In this document: positions 53,880 through 62,974 of the stretch, piece by piece | Numbering within the stretch: the first letter of the stretch is position 1 | Layout of the letters: each line of letters opens with the position of its first letter | From: [Pseudomonas] carboxydohydrogena | GTDB lineage: Bacteria; Pseudomonadota; Alphaproteobacteria; Rhizobiales; Xanthobacteraceae | Direction: 5' to 3' | NCBI RefSeq assembly: GCF_029030725.1 | Contig: NZ_CP113162.1 | Span: 2,230,501-2,294,500, forward strand | Length of the DNA stretch: 64,000 nt | Notes under the pieces: generated by a model | Databases searched by the model: none | Told to the model about the DNA's origin: nothing | What the model saw: the letters and a program-made list of their open reading frames with translations, nothing else | Made by a program: the position numbers and the translations under genes

Positions 53880-55346
53880 ATGCGCAGCCATCCGGTCGAT
53901 TCCAGAAAATCAAAAGCCACAAAACCAATCGCCATCGTCGGCGGCGGCTTTTCCGGCGCGGCACTGGCATGGCATCTGCGCAGGATGAACGTCACCGCCA
54001 ATATCATCGTGATCGAGCCCCGCGCGGATCTCGGGTGCGGCCTTGCATATGCGACGCCCGACCCCGCGCACCGGATCAACGTGCCCGCGACGCGGATGAT
54101 CCTCGATGCGGACGACGCCGAGCATTTCCACCGCTGGCTGATCGACACCGGCTATCTCGCGACCGATCCGCAAGCCGCCATGTCCGATGGCCGGCTGTTT
54201 CCGACTCGCGCAATCTTCGGCTTCTACATGGCCGAACAGATGCGCAGCCTGAAGCCCGCGGTGATGCATCTGCGCGCGAAGGCCTTGAGCGTCAGCGCCA
54301 CGAAAGGCAGATTCCGCATCGCTTGCGATAATGGCGAGACGATCGATGCCGCCAGCGTGGCGCTCGCGACCTGCCACGCGCCTCCCGCAATTCCCTCCTC
54401 GCTCAGATCGCTGCAATCGCATCCCCGGTTCTTCTCCGACCCGTGGAGCGGGAACGCGCTGGCATCGCTTGCGCCGCGTGATCGCGTGCTGATCGTCGGC
54501 ACGGGCCTGACGATGGCCGATATCGTCGCCTCGCTGGAGCGCGCCGGTCATCGTTGCGAAATCGTCGCCGTCTCCCGGCGCGGACTACGGCCACAGTCGC
54601 ATACGGACAACCAGTCGGTCTTCGAGGGCGATTTCACGACGCCTCCCCTCACGCAAGCAACCGCCTTGTCCCGCTATGTCCGCAGAGCCGTCATTGACGC
54701 GGCGCGGGAAGGACTGCCCTGGCAGATCGTGCTCAACCGCGTGCACGAGCAAGGCCAGCCGATCTGGCAAAACCTTTCCGCATCAAGCCGCCGCCAGTTC
54801 CTGCGTCACCTTCGTCCCTATTGGGACACACACCGCTTTCGTATCGCGCCGCAGTTGCACGAGACGATCGACAAACTCATCGCATACGGCATGCTCGATA
54901 TCCGCGCCGCATCCGTGAGGGCGAGCCATGGCGCACTCGACATCAGCGCTGCATCCGTGCGGGCGAATTCCACCACGCCGCACACCATCAGCGTGGATTT
55001 GCGCGCGCGTCATGACATGAAATGGAAATCGGAAACATTCGACGCGGTCATGCTGGCGACCGGCCCGGCACATGCGGTCGCAGCCGACCCGCTGCTGTCT
55101 TCCATGAATGCCGATGGATTGCTTCAGGGCGATCCGCTTGGCCTTGGCATAGCGGTCGACCGCGCGGGCCACGCCATCAGTCATGGGAACGAGCCGAATC
55201 CGCATTTATTTGTCGCGGGCCCGCTGGCGCGCGGCACGTTCGGCGAATTGATGGCCACATCGGATCTCTCGGCCTATGCGAAAAAAATCGCCGGGCGCAT
55301 CGCCGCTTCATTGCTTGTCACCGACGATCACGTAACGTCCGCGTAA
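53880..55346 (+). CDS. FAD/NAD(P)-binding protein (NAD_binding_9/YdhS-like)
   Basis: A 488-residue flavoprotein-like protein with two dinucleotide sites: AIVGGGFSGAALAWHLR at about 18-34 and DRVLIVGTGLTMADIVASL at about 200-218. This matches the FAD-NAD(P)-binding family that includes E. coli YdhS. No substrate is established for the group; relatives occur near hydroxylating or redox enzymes. A 14-residue internal duplication at about 339-363 is unusual. It is divergent from the LysR gene and probably under its control. Confidence 0.85.
   Translation: MRSHPVDSRKSKATKPIAIVGGGFSGAALAWHLRRMNVTANIIVIEPRADLGCGLAYATPDPAHRINVPATRMILDADDAEHFHRWLIDTGYLATDPQAAMSDGRLFPTRAIFGFYMAEQMRSLKPAVMHLRAKALSVSATKGRFRIACDNGETIDAASVALATCHAPPAIPSSLRSLQSHPRFFSDPWSGNALASLAPRDRVLIVGTGLTMADIVASLERAGHRCEIVAVSRRGLRPQSHTDNQSVFEGDFTTPPLTQATALSRYVRRAVIDAAREGLPWQIVLNRVHEQGQPIWQNLSASSRRQFLRHLRPYWDTHRFRIAPQLHETIDKLIAYGMLDIRAASVRASHGALDISAASVRANSTTPHTISVDLRARHDMKWKSETFDAVMLATGPAHAVAADPLLSSMNADGLLQGDPLGLGIAVDRAGHAISHGNEPNPHLFVAGPLARGTFGELMATSDLSAYAKKIAGRIAASLLVTDDHVTSA
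54894..54966 (+). repeat. Internal 42-base duplication in the FAD/NAD(P)-binding gene
   Basis: Two 31-base units (54894-54924 and 54936-54966) start 42 bases apart and match at 27 of 31 positions. They encode LDIRAASVRA and LDISAASVRA with a short linker. The in-frame period of 14 codons suggests a recent slippage or duplication that was tolerated. Confidence 0.75.
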
Positions 55347-55357
55347 GCGCGCACCTG

Positions 55358-57775
55358 CTAGCTGGCGAGGGCCTTGCCCGGCGCCAATGACGGCCGGCCG
55401 GTGATCTGATCATAAGCAGAGATCGGCTGCGGGCGGCCAAGCAGATAGCCCTGCATCTCGGTGCATCCGGCATCGGCCAGGAAGTCGCGCTGCGCCTCCG
55501 TCTCCACGCCTTCGGCGATGACGCCGAGATTGAGCGCCTCTCCGAGGCTGATAATCGCGCGGATGATCGCCGACGACTGCACGTTCTTATGGATCTGGGC
55601 GACGAAGGTCTGGTCGATCTTGATCTTGTCGAACGGAAACGATTGCAGATACGACAACGACGAATAGCCGGTGCCGAAATCGTCCATCGCGATGCGGACA
55701 CCAAGATTCTTGATGCGCCGCAGGACCGAACAGGCGCGCGAGAAATCCTGCATCAGCACGCCTTCGGTGATCTCGATCTCAAGCCGCTTGGGACTGAGGC
55801 CCGTTTCCAGCAGGATCTCATGAATAAGTCCCGGCAGGTCGTTCTGCTGGAAGCTCATCGGCGACACGTTGATCGCGATCTGCAGCGGGTTCGGCCAGCT
55901 TGCCGCCTCGCGGCAGGCTTCGCGCAGGATCCACGCATCGATGGCGACAATCGAACCGGTTTCTTCCGCGAGAGGGATGAACGTAGCCGGGCCGATCAAT
56001 CCCCTGACCGGATGGCGCCAGCGCACCAGCGCCTCGAAGCCAAACGGATTCCCATCCGGGCCGCCCTGAGGCTGATAATGCAGTTCAAGCTGACGGCTTT
56101 CGATGGCAACACCGAGATCGTGCAACAACGCGCGTTTCTCGCGAAGCTGTTTGTCCATCGCCGGCTCGAAGAAACGGACAGACCCCCGCTCCTCCTTCTT
56201 GGCGCGATAGAGCGCAACGTCGGCGTTAGTGATGAGTGTTTCCACATCCGCTCCATCCTGCGGGAAGATGGAAACGCCGACAGTACAGCCGCTGTGAATG
56301 GCATGGCCGTCGATATGGAACGTCAACTCGAAGGCCGTCAGCACGCGCGTGCAGATATCCCCCGCGCGAGCCGGCTGCTCGCCTTCCGACGAGACGATCA
56401 TGAATTCGTCGCCACCCAGACGCGCGATGAACGCGCTGCCGCACGCGGCCTGCAAGCGGCGCGCGGCTTCATCCAGGAAGGCGTCGCCCGCACTGTGACC
56501 GTAAGTATCATTGATCTCGCTGAAGCGATCGATATCGAGGCTGAGAATGGTGAAGGAGCGCTGCTCCCGCATCGCCTCTTCCCAGACCTTGTGAACATGC
56601 TCGTTGAAGGCGGCCCGGTTGAACAACCCGGTCAAGGAATCGTGCTGGGCGAGATACTGGATCTGAGCCTCGCTCTTGCGTTGCTCGGTAATGTCCTCAT
56701 GCGTTCCGACCCAGCCACCGTTTTCCATCGACTGGTACGACACGCTGATGGTGCGGCCATCCACCAGTTCGAGAATCCATCGGCTGAACTCGCGATTCTC
56801 CACCGAATTCCACAGACGCGACGAATAGGAATCCAGATCCTTGACGATCGTCCCGGCTTTCTTTCTCGCCGCGAACATATCATCCACCGTCATGCCGACA
56901 CGAATGTCATCCGGCGCGATCTTGTACATCCCGACGTATTTTTCGTTCCACAATTGCAGACAGTTGTCGGGCCCGAACATGCACAGGCCCTGCTGCATAT
57001 TGTCGATAGCCGCGTTGAGCTGAATGTTGCGCTCGTTGATGTCGCGGCGGCTGCGGCGATCTGAGATCGCGCTGATCAGGCAGGCGACAACGAAAGCGGC
57101 CATCACCGAAGCCACGCCCACCGAAAGTGCGATCGGCGACAGGCCGACATTTTCGGAGGATGCCGTGATGTCCGGGATCAATCCCATCGCGCTCATGGCG
57201 ACGAAATGATCGGACAGGATCGCCATCATCAGCAATCCCGCGCCGATTACGCCAAACCATACCCTCTCGCCGCGCCGCACGGCAGAAAGGGAAAGCGCGC
57301 CGAAGCCCACGCCGCATACGATCGAAACCGACAGCAGGTCCGGCATCCATACAATATCGGCAGGCATCCGCAGCGAGGCAATTCCGAGATAATGCATCAG
57401 GGAAATGGCGGCGCCGAGGATTCCGCCACCGATCAATGGCGCCCATGTCCGGTCGCCATAGGTCGCGGTGATAAACCCAACGATCATCATGACAATCGCG
57501 ACGCCCAGCGATGCAACCGTCATCAGGAAATCGAAAGAGATCGAGATCCCCGGCGTGTAAGCGAGCATTCCGATAAAGTGCGTCGCCCAAACACCACAAC
57601 CGCCTACAAGACCGGCCGTGAGCGCCCAGAACAGGCGGGACGTCGCTTTGTCGTCGGCGATCGCGCGCTGATACATGTTGATGGCAGAAATGCTGGTCAG
57701 CAGGCAAACGCCCGCAGCCAGAAGAACTAGCCTCCAGTCATGTTGGGTTTGCAGGCAGGTTATAATTCTCAGCAT
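55358..57775 (-). CDS. MHYT-PAS-GGDEF-EAL cyclic-di-GMP protein
   Basis: An 805-residue membrane protein. An MHYT sensor domain (seven helices, about 12-235) carries ATHFIGM, SLMHYLG and SDHFVAM, whose His and Met residues may bind copper and sense gases. A PAS-like domain follows (about 250-370), then GGDEF (intact, 454-458) and EAL (intact, 581-583, with INVSPMSF, MDDFGTGYSSL and AEGVE). Both catalytic domains look active. The RxxD inhibitory site usually just before GGDEF is not seen. The ATG at 57775 is the first in a good coding context. Confidence 0.92.
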   Translation of the reverse strand: MLRIITCLQTQHDWRLVLLAAGVCLLTSISAINMYQRAIADDKATSRLFWALTAGLVGGCGVWATHFIGMLAYTPGISISFDFLMTVASLGVAIVMMIVGFITATYGDRTWAPLIGGGILGAAISLMHYLGIASLRMPADIVWMPDLLSVSIVCGVGFGALSLSAVRRGERVWFGVIGAGLLMMAILSDHFVAMSAMGLIPDITASSENVGLSPIALSVGVASVMAAFVVACLISAISDRRSRRDINERNIQLNAAIDNMQQGLCMFGPDNCLQLWNEKYVGMYKIAPDDIRVGMTVDDMFAARKKAGTIVKDLDSYSSRLWNSVENREFSRWILELVDGRTISVSYQSMENGGWVGTHEDITEQRKSEAQIQYLAQHDSLTGLFNRAAFNEHVHKVWEEAMREQRSFTILSLDIDRFSEINDTYGHSAGDAFLDEAARRLQAACGSAFIARLGGDEFMIVSSEGEQPARAGDICTRVLTAFELTFHIDGHAIHSGCTVGVSIFPQDGADVETLITNADVALYRAKKEERGSVRFFEPAMDKQLREKRALLHDLGVAIESRQLELHYQPQGGPDGNPFGFEALVRWRHPVRGLIGPATFIPLAEETGSIVAIDAWILREACREAASWPNPLQIAINVSPMSFQQNDLPGLIHEILLETGLSPKRLEIEITEGVLMQDFSRACSVLRRIKNLGVRIAMDDFGTGYSSLSYLQSFPFDKIKIDQTFVAQIHKNVQSSAIIRAIISLGEALNLGVIAEGVETEAQRDFLADAGCTEMQGYLLGRPQPISAYDQITGRPSLAPGKALAS

Positions 57776-58016
57776 TTCTGCGGTTGTGCTGGTCCCGGGA
57801 CAAAAACCGTAGCAACCTGAGGTATGTTGCTGCTTAACACCTCGCGCCAATGCGGTTGTTGGTAAACACACCGTAAATGGCCGGCATTCAGCGTTCTGCG
57901 ATAACGCTCATCCCTGAAATGCTTCTGGAATTTTCAGCGGAATCTCTTCGCATAGCCGCCTGCGGCAAACTTGCTCACAAGGCCAGGCATTTCGCCATCG
58001 CACAGAACAATTCCGT

Positions 58017-58766
58017 TCAGCCCGCCACGCCAGCAAGCTCGCTTTTGCGAAAATGCAGATAATCGGCAGAGAAATCGCCAAGACTCGCCAAACCGTCCCA
58101 GTTGCGAATTTGGATGAGCCGGGAATCCCATTCCAGCAATTCAAGCCGGCGCAATTCCTGGATCACGCGATTGGCGTGCACCGTCGAGATACCCGAAGCA
58201 TCGGCCACGTCCGACTGCGTCCAGGGAATCGTGAACGCCATGTCTTTTGCAAGGCCGACCGCCTGCAAGCGCAGGACAAGTTCGCAAATCAGATGGGCGA
58301 CGCGGCCGATGGCGTCGCGCTGGCCAAGGGTAATGACCCACTCGCGGAAGATGGCTGCATCGACCAACGACTCACGCCAGAACACATGCGTCAGCGACGG
58401 GGATGCCTGAAGCAATTCCTTGAACGCGGCGTGCGGGATGAACGCCACCACGGCTGCCCCTAGCGCCGTCACCGTGTGATCGAGCTTGGGCAGATGGAGC
58501 GTCTGCAAATCGGGGACATCGCCCGGCACATGAAACGACATGATCTGGCGCTGCGAGCCGTTGGCGAGCTTGTGACGGAACAGGTAACCGTCGATCACGA
58601 GAATGCATTGCGTGCTGATGTCGCCATCACGGATGAGATCCTGCCCGTTCGCGAAATTCTTGACCGTCATGGGCAGCTTGGCAATTCCGAGCCGGTCGCT
58701 CTCCGATAATTTGACCACGCTGTCCAGCCGACGCAACAATCTGGTGTAAGGACGTCCGGCTTCCAT
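58017..58766 (-). CDS. Crp/Fnr family regulator
   Basis: A 249-residue CRP-type regulator. The cyclic-nucleotide-like sensor domain spans about 30-140 (RDGDISTQCILVIDGYLFRH in pieces) and the winged helix about 165-235 (WTQSDVADASGISTVHANRVIQEL, in pieces). There is no cluster of N-terminal Cys as in Fnr, so it should not be an iron-sulfur sensor. I chose ATG 58766, with GAGG five bases upstream; a GTG at 58817 would add 17 residues. Related alphaproteobacterial proteins are of unknown ligand. Confidence 0.88.
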   Translation of the reverse strand: MEAGRPYTRLLRRLDSVVKLSESDRLGIAKLPMTVKNFANGQDLIRDGDISTQCILVIDGYLFRHKLANGSQRQIMSFHVPGDVPDLQTLHLPKLDHTVTALGAAVVAFIPHAAFKELLQASPSLTHVFWRESLVDAAIFREWVITLGQRDAIGRVAHLICELVLRLQAVGLAKDMAFTIPWTQSDVADASGISTVHANRVIQELRRLELLEWDSRLIQIRNWDGLASLGDFSADYLHFRKSELAGVAG

Positions 58767-59206
58767 GCCTGCCTCTGCGGTGAGAACCAAATTTGACCCC
58801 AAGGCCAACGGTTCCACGGCATGCCAGTTCCTTCCCGTCCAGTTCCATAACCCATGTTAATGGTTGTGCATGTTGTGGGAAAAAGATTCCTCCCTGCTTT
58901 CAGGCCTTATCCGGCGCTAGCGACACGGATTCCCCGATGACATGGCAGGCAGGCCGGGAGGCAGCCACGCCGTTCACCAGTGGCTCTTCTCATCCGTGCA
59001 ATGAAAAACCGGCCATCTGAGCCCGCGATTCCAATGTGCTCCAAATCGCGGCGAAACGAAATCGTTCCACTCAAGATGAAAAACATCGCGCGATATTCGC
59101 GCCGGCGATGCAACTCAAGTGAATGACAATCGTTGTTGGCTTTTTACGATGACGCACGGATTCGAGTCCGCGTCCGAATCGTCAACTCCACAAGGGAATC
59201 TGCTGC
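58767..59206. other. Intergenic region, no gene seen
   Basis: A 440-base stretch between the Crp-type gene and the small HTH-like gene. I see no supported coding frame. It contains a near-palindrome around 58845-58863 (CCATAACCCATGTTAATGG) just upstream of the regulator gene, which could be a site for that regulator. Nothing else stands out. Confidence 0.45.
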
Positions 59207-59422
59207 ATGACTCGACAAAGCTCGAAGACCTGGTCCGAGCACGATCTGAAGAAACTGAAAGATTATGCCGATGCAGGCGCATCGCATTATCGGACAGCCG
59301 CGGCGCTCAATCGCACCGTATCCGGTGTGCGCAGCATGGCGCAGCGTCATGGCATCCGTTTCGTTTCACCGAAAACGGCGCGTCACGCTGTCGATACGAC
59401 AACGCCCGCGCCGCTTTCCTGA
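59207..59422 (+). CDS. Small SANT/Myb-like hypothetical protein
   Basis: A 71-residue basic protein. Residues 8-50 (WSEHDLKKLKDYADAG, then AAALNRTVSGVRSMAQRHGI) have the three-helix pattern of a SANT/Myb-type or homeodomain-like DNA-binding module, with regularly spaced aromatic and hydrophobic residues. AGGGA precedes the ATG at about nine bases. It converges on the ligase operon. The target is unknown. Confidence 0.65.
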   Translation: MTRQSSKTWSEHDLKKLKDYADAGASHYRTAAALNRTVSGVRSMAQRHGIRFVSPKTARHAVDTTTPAPLS

Positions 59423-59451
59423 ATCCCGATCGGTTTTGAGAGGCGGGCTTC

Positions 59452-60342
59452 TCAGCCCGCCGCCGACATTTTCGCGACCTTCATTTGCTTGAGAAGCGCG
59501 ACGACCTGGGCCGGCGTATCCGCCACCTGAATTCCCGCCTTCTCCAGCGCGGCACGCTTTGAGGCATACCCGCCACGCCCACCGGTAACGATGGCGCCGG
59601 CATGGCCCATCTTCTTGTCCGGCGGCGAAGAGCGGCCCGCGATGAAGGAAACGATCGGCTTCTTCATGGTGCGGGCGTATTCCGCCGCTTCTTCTTCCAT
59701 CGCGCCGCCGATTTCGCCGACCAGCACGACGGCATCGGTCTTGGCATCGCGATCCAGCTCCATCAGCGCATCGCGCGTCGTGGTGCCGATGATCGGATCG
59801 CCGCCGATGCCGATGAACGCCGACTGGCCGAGATCGGCGCGCGTCAGGTTCAGGCACATCAGCGTACCGAGGCTGCCGCTGCGCGAGATCACGCCGACGC
59901 GGCCGGGCTTGAAGATGTTGGGGTTATGCCCCGGCATGATGCCGACGAAGCCCTCGCCCGGCGTCACGATGCCCGCCGTGTTGGGACCGATGATCCGGCT
60001 TTTCGAGACGCGCTGGCGCGCGAAGATCTCGAGGACGTCGTGCGCCGGAATATGCTCGGTGAGCGTCACGATGGTTTTGACGCCCGCATCAATCGCGTCG
60101 ATGATGGCAGCCTTCGCCATCGACGGCGGAATGAAGATGACGGAGATATCGCATGGCGTATGTTTGGTGGCCTCGACCGCCGATCCGTAGATCGGCGTAT
60201 CGAGGAACATCTCGCCCGCACGCTTGGGATTGACGCCGGCGGCGACATCGGTGCCCATCTCCCGCATCCGCTCCGACCAGAAAGCACCCTGCTTTCCAGT
60301 CATGCCCTGAACCAGAACTTTTTGTCCGCGACGATAAATCAT
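59452..60342 (-). CDS. ADP-forming CoA ligase alpha subunit (SucD-like, candidate SauD)
   Basis: A 296-residue alpha subunit of a succinyl-CoA-synthetase-type ligase. The CoA site is VQGMTGKQGAFW near the N-terminus; GPNTAGIVTPGE and SRSGSLGTLM follow, and His247 in MGHAGAIV is the phosphorylated histidine. It differs from the TCA-cycle enzyme in having NTAG where SucD has NCPG and GAFW where SucD has GTFH, so the substrate is probably not succinate. The ATG overlaps the beta-subunit stop by four bases. Part of the operon carrier-aldehyde dehydrogenase-beta-alpha. Malate-CoA ligase (MtkB) is the main alternative. Confidence 0.85.
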   Translation of the reverse strand: MIYRRGQKVLVQGMTGKQGAFWSERMREMGTDVAAGVNPKRAGEMFLDTPIYGSAVEATKHTPCDISVIFIPPSMAKAAIIDAIDAGVKTIVTLTEHIPAHDVLEIFARQRVSKSRIIGPNTAGIVTPGEGFVGIMPGHNPNIFKPGRVGVISRSGSLGTLMCLNLTRADLGQSAFIGIGGDPIIGTTTRDALMELDRDAKTDAVVLVGEIGGAMEEEAAEYARTMKKPIVSFIAGRSSPPDKKMGHAGAIVTGGRGGYASKRAALEKAGIQVADTPAQVVALLKQMKVAKMSAAG

Positions 60343-61466
60343 TGCGCTGCCTCGACCGCCGCTTTCACGGCGTCTTCCATGAAGTCATAGGGTTCAATGC
60401 CAAGCCGCTCACGCACGAGCTTGACCGCTTCGTCCTCGCCGGTGCCATGGATCGAGAAGAACACCGGCACCTTCGGCTTCAGCGTCTCCCATGCTTTCAC
60501 GACACCTTCCGCCATCACGTCCGTGCGCGCGAACGCGCCGCAGAAATTGATGACGAGGCTTTTGACACCCGGATTGGACAGCACCAGATCGAGCGCGATC
60601 TCCGACTTGGTGTAAGCCTCGCCGCCGATCTCCAGGAAGTTGGCGGGCCTGCCGCCGAAGTGATCGATGACGTCCATGGTGGTCATGGTGAGGCCCGCGC
60701 CGTTCGCCAGCACGCCGACATTGCCGTCGAGCTGGATGAATTTCAGGCCGTTCTCGGCACCGCGTTCTTCCAGCGCCGTCATCTTCGGCGGCGAAGCCAC
60801 CTTGGCGAGATCGGGCTGACGCAATCCTGACGAGTCGTCGAGCACAAACTTGCAGTCGAGCGCCACCACCCGGCCGTCCTTGAGGAGCGCGAGCGGATTG
60901 ATCTCAACCAGTTCGGCGTCCTTGGCATCGAAGATCGCATAGAGCTTCGCCAGAACTTCGCCGACCGCGTCGGTGGCCGAACCCAGCGGAAGCCCCTTCA
61001 GCATCGCCGCCGCATCGGCGGCGCTGAAGCCCTTGTGGATATCGACGACATGCTTGCGAATAGCATCCGGATGGGTTTCGGCCACCTCCTCGATGTCCAT
61101 GCCGCCTTCGGTCGAAAACAGCACCAAAGGCGCGCGGCTCGCGACGTCGATCAGAACGGCGGCGTAAAGCTCGCGCTCGATCGGGCATAGCTGCTCGACC
61201 AGCACCTGCGAGACACGATGACCGCCGATGCTCATCGACAGGATGTCCCGCGCGGCGCTTGCCGCTTCATCGGCCGTTTTGGCGATCTTGATGCCGCCCG
61301 ACTTGCCGCGCTTTCCGGTCGGCACCTGCGCCTTGATGACGGATGGGCCGATGGCGGTGACCGCCGCCGCGGCTTCCTCCGGCGTCTTGCACACGCGGCC
61401 TTCCGGCGTGGGAATGCCGGCCGGCACGAGCACGTGGTGCTTCGCTGCATACTCCTCGAGATTCAT
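60339..61466 (-). CDS. ADP-forming CoA ligase beta subunit (SucC-like, candidate SauC)
   Basis: A 375-residue ATP-grasp beta subunit. It has the N-terminal nucleotide-binding lobe (VIKAQVPTGKRGKSGGIKIA in parts), VEINPLALLKDGRVVALDCKF with the Mg-binding residues, and the C-terminal LDGNVGVLANGAGLTMTTMD block (in parts). Its start EEYAAKHHVLVPAGIPTPEGRV resembles an ordinary SucC, with changes near the CoA and acid site. It works with the next gene as an alpha2beta2 ligase that makes an acyl-CoA with ATP. GGGG lies six bases before the ATG, and the aldehyde dehydrogenase gene ends ten bases upstream. Confidence 0.85.
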   Translation of the reverse strand: MNLEEYAAKHHVLVPAGIPTPEGRVCKTPEEAAAAVTAIGPSVIKAQVPTGKRGKSGGIKIAKTADEAASAARDILSMSIGGHRVSQVLVEQLCPIERELYAAVLIDVASRAPLVLFSTEGGMDIEEVAETHPDAIRKHVVDIHKGFSAADAAAMLKGLPLGSATDAVGEVLAKLYAIFDAKDAELVEINPLALLKDGRVVALDCKFVLDDSSGLRQPDLAKVASPPKMTALEERGAENGLKFIQLDGNVGVLANGAGLTMTTMDVIDHFGGRPANFLEIGGEAYTKSEIALDLVLSNPGVKSLVINFCGAFARTDVMAEGVVKAWETLKPKVPVFFSIHGTGEDEAVKLVRERLGIEPYDFMEDAVKAAVEAAQ

Positions 61467-61476
61467 GTCCTGCCCC

Positions 61477-62904
61477 TTACTTGCCGTAGCGCGCCCAGTG
61501 CGGCCCGAACATCTCTTCCTCGGTCGGCTTGTCCTCCGGGATCGGCGTGACAAGATGCGTGATGTTGATGAAGTGCTTGTAGTTCAGGTTCTCGGAGATG
61601 CTGTTCTTCTGCCAGGAGCCGCAGCCCATGGTCAGCGTGAACTCAAGGCCGCTGTCGAAACCGCCGCCATTTCCGAAAGTGTGGGCGAAGTTGACGAGAA
61701 CGCGTACCACCGGAAGGTCTTCTGCGAGATCGCGCGCGCGCTCCAGCTTGGTGGTGTGAAGGCCCATCGAATGGCCCTTGCCCTGATGGTTGAGAAGTTT
61801 GCGGACGGTTTCCTTCGCGTCGGCAAAATCCCTGGCACGATAGACCGTCAGCACCAGCGACAGCTTTTCGCCGGAGAGCGGATGGTCGCGGCCGATACCG
61901 GTTTCCTCGACGAGAAGGAATTTCGACTTCGCCGCTTCAGCCGGAAGACCGAAGGCTTCCGCGAGAATCGACATGTCACGCGCGATCAGATGGCGGTTGA
62001 GCTTGCCGTTCTTCCACAGTTCGCTGACGACCTTGTTCTTGGACGATGGATCGACAAGGAAGGCGCCTGCCCGCTTCAGTGCGGCAATCGCCTGATCGTA
62101 ACAGGCATCGACAATCACCACCGAGTTTTCCGAGGAACACGAGGTGGAGTTGTCGAAGGTCTTGGATGCGCAGATTTTCTGCGCGGCGGAATCGAAATCC
62201 GCGGTCTCGTCGATGATGACCGGCACATTGCCGACACCGACACCGATCGCCGGCGTGCCGCTCGAATAACCGCGGCGCACATTGTCCTGCGAGCCGGTGA
62301 TAACGACGAGATCGACCGCCTCCATCAGCGCCTGAGTCGTTTCCTTGGTGATCGGCGACGGCAGGATCTGCACCAGATCCTTCGGCAGGCCGATCTGAGC
62401 CAGCGCGTCGCGCATGAATTCGACGACCATTTCCGTGGTGCGAAGACCGAGCGGCGATGGCGCGATGATGATGGCGTTGCGGCCCTTGATCGCCATCAGC
62501 GCCTTGTTGACCGGCGTGGCGCCGGGGTTGGTCGATGGCGTGATCGCGCCGACGACGCCGATCGGCTTGGCGAACTTCACGATGCCACGCTTCACGTCGC
62601 GCTCGATCTCGCCGACCGTCTTCGCGCGCAGCATGTCGCGCAGGGTGCCAAACGTCTTGCGCTGCTTCTTGATGATCTTATCCGGGACGTTTCCGAGGCC
62701 CGTGTCCTTCACGGCCATCTCGGCCAGCGCCTTGGCGTGTTCCGGCTTGTAAAGCGACCACGCCACCGCGCGCACTGCTTCATCGGTCCGCGCCTGATCG
62801 GCTTCCGCGAAGATCTCCTGCGCCGCGCGGGCCTTCTTCATCAGATCGGCCGCAATCTGCTGCGCATCCGAATTCCGGTTCTGCATTTCAACGACGACAC
62901 TCAT
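61477..62904 (-). CDS. CoA-acylating aldehyde dehydrogenase (candidate SauS)
   Basis: A 475-residue aldehyde dehydrogenase of the acylating (EutE/AdhE/SucD-Clostridium) branch. It converts acyl-CoA to aldehyde with NAD(P)H or the reverse. The catalytic Cys256 is in DNSTSCSSENS and the Rossmann part follows KPIGVVGAITPSTNP. The loop after GRNAII reads APSPLG, whereas EutE/AdhE-type enzymes have SPHPRA there. Its order with a CoA ligase and a carrier matches SauS, sulfoacetaldehyde dehydrogenase. Succinate-semialdehyde dehydrogenase (acylating) is the alternative. ATG 62904 has GGAG six bases upstream; 62916 is a weaker start. Confidence 0.85.
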   Translation of the reverse strand: MSVVVEMQNRNSDAQQIAADLMKKARAAQEIFAEADQARTDEAVRAVAWSLYKPEHAKALAEMAVKDTGLGNVPDKIIKKQRKTFGTLRDMLRAKTVGEIERDVKRGIVKFAKPIGVVGAITPSTNPGATPVNKALMAIKGRNAIIIAPSPLGLRTTEMVVEFMRDALAQIGLPKDLVQILPSPITKETTQALMEAVDLVVITGSQDNVRRGYSSGTPAIGVGVGNVPVIIDETADFDSAAQKICASKTFDNSTSCSSENSVVIVDACYDQAIAALKRAGAFLVDPSSKNKVVSELWKNGKLNRHLIARDMSILAEAFGLPAEAAKSKFLLVEETGIGRDHPLSGEKLSLVLTVYRARDFADAKETVRKLLNHQGKGHSMGLHTTKLERARDLAEDLPVVRVLVNFAHTFGNGGGFDSGLEFTLTMGCGSWQKNSISENLNYKHFINITHLVTPIPEDKPTEEEMFGPHWARYGK

Positions 62905-62974
62905 GATTTTCTCCATTCATCAAAATTCGAGGGGCCGCATCCTCCAACAGACGAGGCACGACCGTTCCGGTTGT

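Noticed and set aside
58907-59113. 68-residue minus-strand frame in the gap after the Crp-type gene
   Set aside because: No ribosome site, odd composition and no neighbour support.
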